From NCBI GenBank assembly GCA_017882025.1, contig JADGQG010000033.1, positions 1 to 12,987 on the forward strand: DNA of 12,987 nucleotides, in the 5' to 3' direction. The notes under the pieces were generated by a model that had not been told where the DNA came from, did not search any database, and saw only the letters and a program-made list of their open reading frames with translations. The position numbers were made by a program, and so were the translations under genes. Of the stretch, positions 1 through 5,138 are shown in pieces. Each line of letters opens with the position of its first letter. Position 1 is the stretch's first letter. Source of the stretch: Chloroflexota bacterium (GTDB lineage: Bacteria; Chloroflexota; Limnocylindria; Limnocylindrales; CSP1-4).

Positions 1-975
1 CTCGGCTCGCTCATGCACCGCTCCGGGTCGGCGCCGTCGCCGTTCGACGCCATCAACGGCCCGCGGCTCGCCGGGCCGCAGGGGAGCCACCCGCTCCACA
101 CGGTCCTGGCGGAAGAGCTCGTGAAGGCGGCGGACGGGCCGATCGTCGGCGAGATCACCCTGGATCAACCGGCGCGGGTCGGCGAAGGGATCACCGGCAC
201 GATCCGCGTGACCGCGACCGAGCAGGTCGTCGCCCGAAGCGCAGCCCTGCGGCTGGTTGGCCTTCGGCTGGACGAGGTCACCCGCTCGGAGGATCACCGC
301 GACAGCGACGGACACGTCACCAGCTCCGACCACTGGGTGGAGGTCCACGGCAAGCTGTTCGTCGAGGACGCGTTCCTGGAGCCTGCCGTCCCCGCGACCC
401 TTGAGCCGGGCCGGGAGTGGAGGGCACAGTTCGCCGTCCCCGCCCCGCGCCTCGGCCCGCCGACCGCCCACCTGGGCGAGTCGATCATCGCGTGGGCGCT
501 CGAGGTTCGGTGGGACATCGCCCACGGCCACGATCCGTTCGTGGCGATGCACCTGCCAGTGGCCCAGCACCCGGACCTGCTGCGTGCCGGCGTCGGCAAG
601 CAGGGCGGCCTGAGCCTCGTGCAGGGCGTCCCGGTCGGCGACGCGATGATCAGCGTCACGTCGCCGCTTCCGGTGCCTGCCGGCACGGAGATGACGGTGT
701 CCGTGCGCTGGCCGTCGGCCCCCGGCGGGCAGAAGGGCCGAGTCGAGCTCCACCGCCGCACGAACGCGCCGAACGGCACGGAGGGGATCATCGCCTCGGC
801 TCCGATCGATCCGGCCACCATGGCCGGCGGTGTCGAGGTCCGGCTCCTGGTCCCGGAGGGCTCGGCGCCGTCGTTCGACGGGGCGGGCCTGGAGATCAAC
901 TACGTGATCCGGATCCTCGTGGACCGCCGCTTCCGGACCGACGCGGCGATTGAGCGCCCGGTCGGCATCGTCTGA
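1..975 (+). CDS. Arrestin-like beta-sandwich protein, function unknown; start probably upstream of window
   Basis: The reading frame is open from base 1 to the TGA at 973-975. An ATG lies at 13, but the 12 bases before it show no Shine-Dalgarno or -10 box, so the true start may lie outside the window. From the ATG the protein is 320 aa. The first ~45 residues are low in structure signal. Residues ~45-115 (GEITLDQPARVGEGITGTI onward) alternate hydrophobic and charged residues like the beta strands of arrestin-fold or SpoOM-like proteins. A second beta-rich half follows at ~120-310. I see no signal peptide, membrane segment or catalytic motif, so it is probably cytoplasmic. The next gene begins 54 bases on, in the same frame and strand, and may be cotranscribed. 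The fold call is from sequence texture only; function is unknown. Confidence 0.6.
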   Translation, partial: LGSLMHRSGSAPSPFDAINGPRLAGPQGSHPLHTVLAEELVKAADGPIVGEITLDQPARVGEGITGTIRVTATEQVVARSAALRLVGLRLDEVTRSEDHRDSDGHVTSSDHWVEVHGKLFVEDAFLEPAVPATLEPGREWRAQFAVPAPRLGPPTAHLGESIIAWALEVRWDIAHGHDPFVAMHLPVAQHPDLLRAGVGKQGGLSLVQGVPVGDAMISVTSPLPVPAGTEMTVSVRWPSAPGGQKGRVELHRRTNAPNGTEGIIASAPIDPATMAGGVEVRLLVPEGSAPSFDGAGLEINYVIRILVDRRFRTDAAIERPVGIV

Positions 976-1029
976 CGTGTCTCGGCCCAGGCAGGGCGGC
1001 CAGAAGCGTACGGGAGGAATTCCACGAAG

Positions 1030-1317
1030 GTGCTGGCGCTGGGGCGCGACCTGGTCGCGCAGGACGACCCGCGGTTCGCGGAGCTGAGCCCGGCAGAGGC
1101 CCGGACGGTCTGGGAGCTCTGCCAGCGCGACGTCCTGCGCGAGGTCTACTACCGGGCGGATCGGGCGAACGGGGTCCTGGTGTTCGAGGTCCCGGACGTC
1201 ACCGCCGCCCGCGCCGCGGTCGACAGCCTGCCGCTCGTGGCGGCCGGCCTGATCGATTTCGACCTCGTCCCGCTCAAGCCGTACCCGGGCTTCGCGCGGC
1301 TCTTCCGCGAGGGCTGA
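1030..1317 (+). CDS. Muconolactone delta-isomerase-like (dimeric alpha/beta barrel) small protein
   Basis: A 95-aa protein starting at GTG 1030, with GGGAGG at 1012-1017 as a rather distant ribosome-binding site (12-base gap). It resembles the small ferredoxin-like alpha/beta family annotated as muconolactone isomerase-like in actinobacteria and Chloroflexota. Signs are the acidic N-terminal helix (ELSPAEARTVWELCQRDVLRE), a central YYRADRANGVLVFEV strand, a helix with the SLPLVAAGLIDFDLVPLKPY block (~66-85), and the C-terminal PGFARLF. True muconolactone isomerase works in catechol degradation, but no catechol pathway genes lie nearby, so the enzymatic role is unproven. The preceding gene's TGA (973-975) is in the same frame, with no start codon in the 18 codons between. 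It is convergent with the glycosylase gene, 31 bases away. Confidence 0.8.
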   Translation: MLALGRDLVAQDDPRFAELSPAEARTVWELCQRDVLREVYYRADRANGVLVFEVPDVTAARAAVDSLPLVAAGLIDFDLVPLKPYPGFARLFREG

Positions 1318-1358
1318 GGCCGGTCAGTCGGCCGCGTATCAGCGAGGGTCAGCCCTCG
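1318..1358. terminator. Two GC-rich hairpins between convergent genes, possible terminator
   Basis: Two perfect short inverted repeats lie at the convergent junction: GGCCG/CGGCC (1318-1322 and 1329-1333, 6-base loop) and CGAGGG/CCCTCG (1343-1348 and 1353-1358, 4-base loop). The second spans the stop codon of the minus-strand glycosylase. Neither is followed by a T-run, so intrinsic termination is only a possibility. Confidence 0.35.
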
Positions 1359-1912
1359 ATGGCCGCGCCCAGGTTGCGGATCAGGTTGAGCCCCACGTCC
1401 ACCGCCTTGCGTGGCGCATACGGGCCGGGCATCAGGAAGCATGGGCGAGCGGCCAGCGCGAGGCCCTCGATGCGGCCCCAGGGCTCCGGGATGTGCCGGC
1501 CGGCGCACGCCTCGGCGCCGCGCTTGTAGACGAAGACGACGGCCGCCGGACGCCAGATCGCCACCTTCTGGAACAGCGGCCCGACCCCCGCCCGGAGCTC
1601 CGTCTCGGTCGCCGTGTCGCGCGGCGTCGGGAACTTGAGGAGGTCGGTGATCCCGTGGCCCGCCGCGACGAGCGCGTCATCGGCGCATTCGAGGTCCGTG
1701 TGGGGCGGCAAGATCTGCGCCCGCACGAGGCGGCGCCAGAACGACTGGCCAAGGCGGCCGCGATGGTAGTGGCCGGCTTCCACGCTCACCGGCGACGGGT
1801 TGAGCCCCACGAACAGCAGGCGCCCCGGCTCTGGCGGCAGGTCGGCCAGGGTCTCGATGGGCAGGCCGTTCAGCACGAGCGTGATCCGGTGTCCCTCGAT
1901 GTGTTCGCGCAT
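1349..1912 (-). CDS. mug: Mug/TDG-family mismatch-specific uracil/thymine DNA glycosylase
   Basis: A 187-aa protein that should remove uracil or thymine from G:U and G:T mismatches (UDG superfamily family 2), starting base-excision repair. The N-terminal motif is LLFVGLNPSPVS at ~32-43; Asn38 corresponds to the catalytic Asn of GINPG in E. coli Mug. It is followed by GQSFWRRLV, matching the NRFW helix, then GITDLLKFPTP (matching GVTKLVDRPT) and a central VVFVYKRG strand. Motif 2, the DNA-intercalating loop, is MPGPYAPR at ~161-168 instead of the usual NPSGLSR. I chose ATG 1912 because homology begins there and TACCCT lies 7 bases upstream, fitting a leaderless start. The frame stays open upstream to 2485, but that part is proline/arginine-rich and lies over the divergent toxin-antitoxin genes. 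Family is secure; exact substrate range is inferred. Confidence 0.9.
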   Translation of the reverse strand: MREHIEGHRITLVLNGLPIETLADLPPEPGRLLFVGLNPSPVSVEAGHYHRGRLGQSFWRRLVRAQILPPHTDLECADDALVAAGHGITDLLKFPTPRDTATETELRAGVGPLFQKVAIWRPAAVVFVYKRGAEACAGRHIPEPWGRIEGLALAARPCFLMPGPYAPRKAVDVGLNLIRNLGAAIEG

Positions 1913-1919
1913 GGGCGAA

Positions 1920-1925
1920 AGGGTA
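1920..1925 (-). promoter_or_regulatory. Probable -10 box (TACCCT) of the glycosylase gene
   Basis: TACCCT on the minus strand ends 7 bases before ATG 1912, so transcription would begin at or next to the start codon. There is no Shine-Dalgarno sequence. The same arrangement recurs at several genes in this window. Confidence 0.45.
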
Positions 1926-1966
1926 GGGGATGGGCCGGGCGACCGGGTTTTGCGGGCGGGAGGAGC

Positions 1967-2008
1967 CCCGCGGGTCGAGGAAGGATCCCGCGGGCGGGAA
2001 GGTCCCGC
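1967..2008. promoter_or_regulatory. Palindrome cluster upstream of toxin-antitoxin promoter, candidate operator
   Basis: Two copies of the palindrome CCCGCGGG (1967-1974 and 1987-1994) sit exactly 20 bases apart. They are followed at once by a perfect hyphenated repeat GCGGGA-AGG-TCCCGC (1994-2008). The block ends 12 bases before the antitoxin's -35 box. Ribbon-helix-helix antitoxins usually autoregulate by binding short palindromes near their promoter, so this is a natural operator candidate. It could also serve the divergent glycosylase gene. Confidence 0.4.
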
Positions 2009-2020
2009 AGCGGGGCGAGG

Positions 2021-2049
2021 TTGACAGGAATCCGGTGATACAGGAATAT
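2021..2049 (+). promoter_or_regulatory. Promoter of the toxin-antitoxin operon
   Basis: A perfect -35 hexamer TTGACA (2021-2026), a 17-base spacer and a weak -10 GAATAT (2044-2049). The -10 ends 6 bases before ATG 2056, so the transcript should start at or beside the start codon. No Shine-Dalgarno is present, consistent with a leaderless mRNA. Confidence 0.55.
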
Positions 2050-2055
2050 GGGCAC

Positions 2056-2343
2056 ATGAAGATGACGGTCGACCTGGACGCTGATCTCTACCGGGCCATC
2101 CGGGTCGAAGCTGCTCGCGCGGACCGCAGCGTCCGATCCGTGCTGGAAGAGGCGCTTGCGGCCTGGCTGGAACGCCTTGAGGACGCGGAGGACGCGATCG
2201 CCGGGCGTGCTGCGCTCGCCGAATACGAGCGCGCCGGCGGCGTTGCGGCCGAAGACTTCTTCCGGCAGCACGCCGCGGAGACGAAGGCGACGTACGGCGT
2301 CGAGGGCGACGCGGACCTCCTCGACCGCGCACCGTCGGAGTGA
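2056..2343 (+). CDS. Ribbon-helix-helix antitoxin
   Basis: A 95-aa protein with an N-terminal ribbon-helix-helix DNA-binding domain: strand MKMTVDLD, helix DADLYRAIRVEAARAD, turn, and helix VRSVLEEALAAWLERLE (to ~residue 45). The acidic C-terminal half (LAEYERAGGVAAEDFFRQH onward) is the usual toxin-wrapping part. It should neutralise the toxin encoded immediately downstream and repress the shared promoter. ATG 2056 was chosen because the domain starts there and the promoter lies just upstream; ATG 2062 is a possible alternative. The frame is open back to 1930, but that stretch contains the promoter and palindromes. The end overlaps the toxin start by four bases (GTGA, 2340-2343). Antitoxin class is clear; a specific family name is not. 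Confidence 0.88.
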   Translation: MKMTVDLDADLYRAIRVEAARADRSVRSVLEEALAAWLERLEDAEDAIAGRAALAEYERAGGVAAEDFFRQHAAETKATYGVEGDADLLDRAPSE

Positions 2344-2618
2344 GCGATCGCCGGTTCCGGGTGGAACTGACACCCGCCGCTGAGCGCGAGCTTCGGAAGC
2401 TCCCCGCGAACGCGGCTGCGCGGCTGCGCGGCCCGATCCTGGCGCTCGGGGCCGATCCGCGCCCGCCAGGGGCGTCCGCGCTCACCGGGACGTCCTTCCT
2501 GCGGCTCCGCGTTGGGGAGCTGCGAGTGATCTACCTGGTCGAGGACGGACGGGCGAGAGTGCTCGTGCTCCGCGTCGCGCGGCGTGCCGATAGCACGTAC
2601 CGACGTCTCCCGCCCTAG
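2340..2618 (+). CDS. RelE/ParE-superfamily toxin
   Basis: A 92-aa toxin starting at GTG 2340, translationally coupled to the antitoxin by the GTGA overlap. The RelE/ParE fold is visible in order: strand FRVELTPAAERELRKLP (6-22), helical NAAARLRGPILALGADP, then LTGTSFLRLRVGELRVIYLVEDG (48-70) and the last strand VLVLRVARRADSTYRRL (75-90). RelE members cleave mRNA on the ribosome; ParE members poison gyrase. The LRVGELRVIY core favours a RelE-like mRNA interferase, but the usual C-terminal HRxxVYR is here ARRADSTYR, so activity is uncertain. Its stop codon TAG (2616-2618) overlaps the convergent ligase gene's stop on the other strand. Confidence 0.88.
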   Translation: MSDRRFRVELTPAAERELRKLPANAAARLRGPILALGADPRPPGASALTGTSFLRLRVGELRVIYLVEDGRARVLVLRVARRADSTYRRLPP

Positions 2619-3406
2619 CGGGTCCCGTCCACCGGTTCCCCCGTGTGCCAGGTGGGATCGCGGTAGCGGTCGGCGAGGAGGCGGTCAGCGGCGGCGCGCT
2701 CGGCGGGCGTGAGGGCGGCACGACCCGCGGGGTCCACGCCGAACGCCTCCAGCACGGCCGCTTCCACGTCGGCGGCGGCCGGCGCACCGCCCAGCTCGCG
2801 GGCGATCGAGGTGACCCCGACGCGACGGCTCTGCGTGCGCTCCCAGCGCGGATCGCCGGCCGCGCCCGGCCCGTTGCAGACGCGGGCCAGCGCGTCGAGG
2901 TCGGCGTCCACGAGGAGCGTCGCGTGAACCAGGAGCGCGCGCCCGCCGAGCCATGCGGCCACGCCCGAGAGCTTGCCGCCGGGCGCCAGGATGTCGCGCT
3001 CGGTCATCTCCGCGGCGACGCCCAGGGACCGGACCGCGGCAGCAAGCGGCGCCAGGACCAGCCGATAGAGGCCGGGCAGCCGCCGGAGCGACGAATCCGC
3101 GGCGAGGACCGCGTCCTCCGGCCGGAGCACGACCGAGATATTGAGATTGCCCCGGTCATGCCAGACCGTGCCGCCGCCGGTGAACCGGCGCAGAACCGGA
3201 GCACCGAGCGCCGCAGCCGCTGCCAGGTCCACCTCGGCGGCCGCGAGCTGGAAGCGCCCGATGACCGCGCACGGCGCATCGCGCCAGAGCCGGAGGACGG
3301 GCGTCCGGGCCGCCGCGTCGGCCGCGACGTGGCGCGCGATCGCCTCCTCCCGGGCAAGGTTGGTCCGCGGGTCGCGCTCCCCGTCGTCGGGGAGGTACCG
3401 CCACAT
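2615..3406 (-). CDS. lplA: Lipoate-protein ligase A family protein (BPL/LplA domain)
   Basis: A 263-aa protein of the biotin/lipoate ligase fold, expected to transfer lipoate (or octanoate) to the lysine of E2/GcvH domains in the cytoplasm. The lipoyl-binding motif RRFTGGGTVWHDRGNLNIS is at 73-91. The conserved lysine lies in APGGKLSG (Lys145), followed by HATLLVDADL at 161-170. The C-terminus (LLADRYRDPTWHTGEP) has the short tail of single-domain ligases or octanoyl transferases (LipM-like), so transferase activity is an alternative. I prefer ATG 3406, where homology starts. A TTG at 3427 with TAACCT 7 bases upstream (3435-3440) would add seven residues and fits the local leaderless pattern. 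No lipoate synthase or dehydrogenase complex is nearby. Its stop codon shares CTAG with the toxin gene. Confidence 0.9.
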   Translation of the reverse strand: MWRYLPDDGERDPRTNLAREEAIARHVAADAAARTPVLRLWRDAPCAVIGRFQLAAAEVDLAAAAALGAPVLRRFTGGGTVWHDRGNLNISVVLRPEDAVLAADSSLRRLPGLYRLVLAPLAAAVRSLGVAAEMTERDILAPGGKLSGVAAWLGGRALLVHATLLVDADLDALARVCNGPGAAGDPRWERTQSRRVGVTSIARELGGAPAAADVEAAVLEAFGVDPAGRAALTPAERAAADRLLADRYRDPTWHTGEPVDGTR

Positions 3407-3437
3407 AGTCGGGCTGCCAGGCTCCAACGCGGTCAGG

Positions 3438-3551
3438 TTAGTCCTCGCCTGCCGCGCCGAGGTCGCCCTCGAGTCCCGCCGCTTCCCGGGGCGAGGAGGC
3501 GCGTTGCGGCGCGTGCTCGCGGGTGCCGGCGCGGGCGAGAGCGGTCCCCAT
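3438..3551 (-). CDS. Possible 37-aa leaderless small ORF between tryptophanase and ligase genes
   Basis: The 212-base gap 3407-3618 has no clear gene. One short minus-strand frame stands out: ATG 3551 to TAA 3438, preceded by TACCGT (3559-3564) exactly 7 bases upstream, the same signature as the leaderless genes here. The product (MGTALARAGTREHAPQRASS then EAAGLEGDLGAAGED) has an alanine-rich, basic-to-acidic composition and no recognisable domain. Third positions are about 86% GC, which fits coding but is weak evidence in so GC-rich a region. It may simply be chance. Confidence 0.22.
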   Translation of the reverse strand: MGTALARAGTREHAPQRASSPREAAGLEGDLGAAGED

Positions 3552-3618
3552 GGCCGCTACGGTACCGCGGCTGGGCAAGAGATGCGGCCAGCCGCACGAC
3601 GCGACGGGTGCGAATTGG

Positions 3619-4995
3619 CTACGTGACGGGTGCGAACCGCGCAGTGAAGTGGCGGAGCGCCGCCGGCTCGTCGACGATCCGGAGCCCGTGCAGGTCCGGC
3701 GCCCGCTTCGCTACGTAGCGGACCACCTCGATCACGTAGTCCACGTGCGATTGGGTGTACGTCCGGCGCGGGATCGCCAGCCGGACGAGATCCATCGCCG
3801 CGGGCGTCTCGCTCCCATCGGGGTGTCGACCGAACATCACCGTCCCGATCTCGCAGCCGCGGATGCCGCCCTCCACGAAGAGTGCCACTGCGAGTGCCTG
3901 GCCGGGATACTGGAGCGGCGGGATGTGCGGCAGAAGCGCACGCGCGTCCAGGTAGACCGCGTGCCCGCCGATAGGCCGGACCACGGGAATGCCGTCGGCC
4001 GACAGGGCGTCGCCGAGGTAGGCCGTGGACCGAATTCGGTAGCGGAGGTAATCCTCGTCAACCACCTCGCTGAGGCCCTGGGCGATGGCCTCAAGGTCGC
4101 GACCGGCGAGGCCGCCGTACGTCGGGAAGCCCTCCGTCAGGATCAGGAGATTCCGGCACTGTTCGGCGAGCGCGTCGTCGCGCATCGCAAGCCAACCGCC
4201 AATGTTCGCGAGGCCATCCTTCTTGGCTGACATGGTCATGCCGTCGGCGAGCGAGGCGATCTCGCGGACGATCTCCGGCACGCCTCGCGCGGCCTGGCCG
4301 GGCTCACGGAGCTTGATGAACCAGGCGTTCTCCGCGAATCGACAGGCGTCGAGGAAGAGCGGGACGCCGAACCGGTCGCACAGCGCGCGCACCCCGCGAA
4401 GGTTCTCCAGGCTGACCGGCTGGCCGCCACCGGAGTTGTTCGTGATCGTGACGAAGACGGCCGGCACGTCGGCGCTCCGCGCCACGAGGAGCTCCTCCAG
4501 CCGGACGAGGTCCATGTTGCCCTTGAAGGGGTGCTCCACCTCCGGGTGGCGGCCTTCCTCGATCACGAGGTCGACCGCCTCCGCGCCGGTCGCCTCAACG
4601 TTCGCCCGCGTCGTGTCGAAGTGGGTGTTGTTCGGGATCACCTTGCGGGGGCCGCCGATGACCGAGAAGAGGATCTTCTCGGCGGCGCGTCCCTGGTGGG
4701 TCGGGATGACGTGGCGGAACGGGAAGAGTTTCTGCACGGCGGCCAGGAAGACGTACCAGGACGGCGAGCCAGCGTACGACTCGTCGCCGTGCTGCACGGC
4801 GGCCCACTGGTCCCGGCTCATCGCACCGGTCCCCGAATCGGTGAGCAGGTCCACCAGGACGTCGTCGGCGTGGAGGTTGAAGAGGTTCAGCCCGGCCGCC
4901 TCGATGGCGCGCAGGCGCTCGTCGCGGGTGGTCATCCGGATCGGCTCCACGGAGTGGATCCGGAACGGCTCGATGATCGTCTTCCAGCGGTCCAT
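3619..4995 (-). CDS. tnaA: Tryptophanase (tryptophan indole-lyase)
   Basis: A 458-aa PLP enzyme of the beta-eliminating lyase family, aligning end to end with E. coli TnaA and tyrosine phenol-lyase. It should split L-tryptophan into indole, pyruvate and ammonia in the cytoplasm. Visible landmarks: DLLTDSGTGAMS (49-60), THQGR (99-103), GGQPVS (190-195), PLP-contacting LDACRF (Asp216, Arg219), the PLP lysine in MSAKKD (Lys259), and C-terminal LRHFTARF (His449). Residues that separate the two activities point to tryptophan: Asp127 (Thr124 in tyrosine phenol-lyase), Ile383 (Arg381 there) and His449 (Phe448 there; His463 in TnaA). ATG 4995 aligns with the first residue of TnaA and has TATCGT 6 bases upstream. 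I found no TnaC-like leader peptide. The transporter gene lies upstream on the same strand, 143 bases away. Confidence 0.93.
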   Translation of the reverse strand: MDRWKTIIEPFRIHSVEPIRMTTRDERLRAIEAAGLNLFNLHADDVLVDLLTDSGTGAMSRDQWAAVQHGDESYAGSPSWYVFLAAVQKLFPFRHVIPTHQGRAAEKILFSVIGGPRKVIPNNTHFDTTRANVEATGAEAVDLVIEEGRHPEVEHPFKGNMDLVRLEELLVARSADVPAVFVTITNNSGGGQPVSLENLRGVRALCDRFGVPLFLDACRFAENAWFIKLREPGQAARGVPEIVREIASLADGMTMSAKKDGLANIGGWLAMRDDALAEQCRNLLILTEGFPTYGGLAGRDLEAIAQGLSEVVDEDYLRYRIRSTAYLGDALSADGIPVVRPIGGHAVYLDARALLPHIPPLQYPGQALAVALFVEGGIRGCEIGTVMFGRHPDGSETPAAMDLVRLAIPRRTYTQSHVDYVIEVVRYVAKRAPDLHGLRIVDEPAALRHFTARFAPVT

Positions 4996-5001
4996 CCGCT
5001 G

Positions 5002-5007
5002 ACGATA
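5002..5007 (-). promoter_or_regulatory. Probable -10 box (TATCGT) of tryptophanase gene
   Basis: TATCGT on the minus strand ends 6 bases before ATG 4995, with no Shine-Dalgarno sequence, implying a leaderless transcript. No good -35 hexamer is visible at 17 bases, consistent with a regulated promoter. Confidence 0.45.
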
Positions 5008-5037
5008 CGCTCCCGGCTGCGGTGCGACCGGCCGGCG

Positions 5038-5073
5038 GCGCCTTCACCGCGCGTCGATGCGCCTTGACCGCGC
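5038..5073 (-). repeat. Two direct repeats 21 bases apart upstream of tryptophanase, candidate operator
   Basis: On the minus strand GCGCGGTCAAGGCGC (5059-5073) and GCGCGGTGAAGGCGC (5038-5052) match at 14 of 15 positions and are offset by 21 bases, two helical turns. Their centres lie about 47 and 68 bases upstream of the predicted transcription start near 4995-4999, a typical position for an activator. No regulator gene sits beside it. Confidence 0.35.
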
Positions 5074-5138
5074 CGCAGCCCACGCCGGGCTCCGCACCCG
5101 CGCCCGGCACTCGCACCCGCGGAGGGTACGACCCGCGG

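Noticed and set aside
1930..2055. Upstream extension of the antitoxin frame
   Set aside because: This stretch contains the palindromes and the TTGACA promoter, and the ribbon-helix-helix domain begins at ATG 2056.
1913..2485. Minus-strand extension of the glycosylase frame to a 378-aa protein
   Set aside because: The extra 191 residues are Pro/Arg/Ser-rich, unrelated to the family, and antisense to the toxin-antitoxin genes; the family's homology begins at ATG 1912.
3603..3636. 12-bp direct repeat GACGGGTGCGAA at the 3' end of the tryptophanase gene
   Set aside because: One copy lies inside the last codons and the other just past the stop; it looks like a chance or slippage duplication and not an attachment site, as nothing mobile is nearby.
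2645..3718. Plus-strand 357-codon frame opposite the lipoate ligase
   Set aside because: Shadow of the ligase; no recognisable motif, and the ligase motifs are unambiguous.
3619..4995. Annotation as tyrosine phenol-lyase
   Set aside because: Three discriminating positions (Asp127, Ile383, His449) match tryptophanase, not tyrosine phenol-lyase.
4996..5138. A TnaC-type leader peptide upstream of tryptophanase
   Set aside because: No short frame with a Trp codon and suitable start was found; the predicted transcript starts at the tryptophanase ATG itself.
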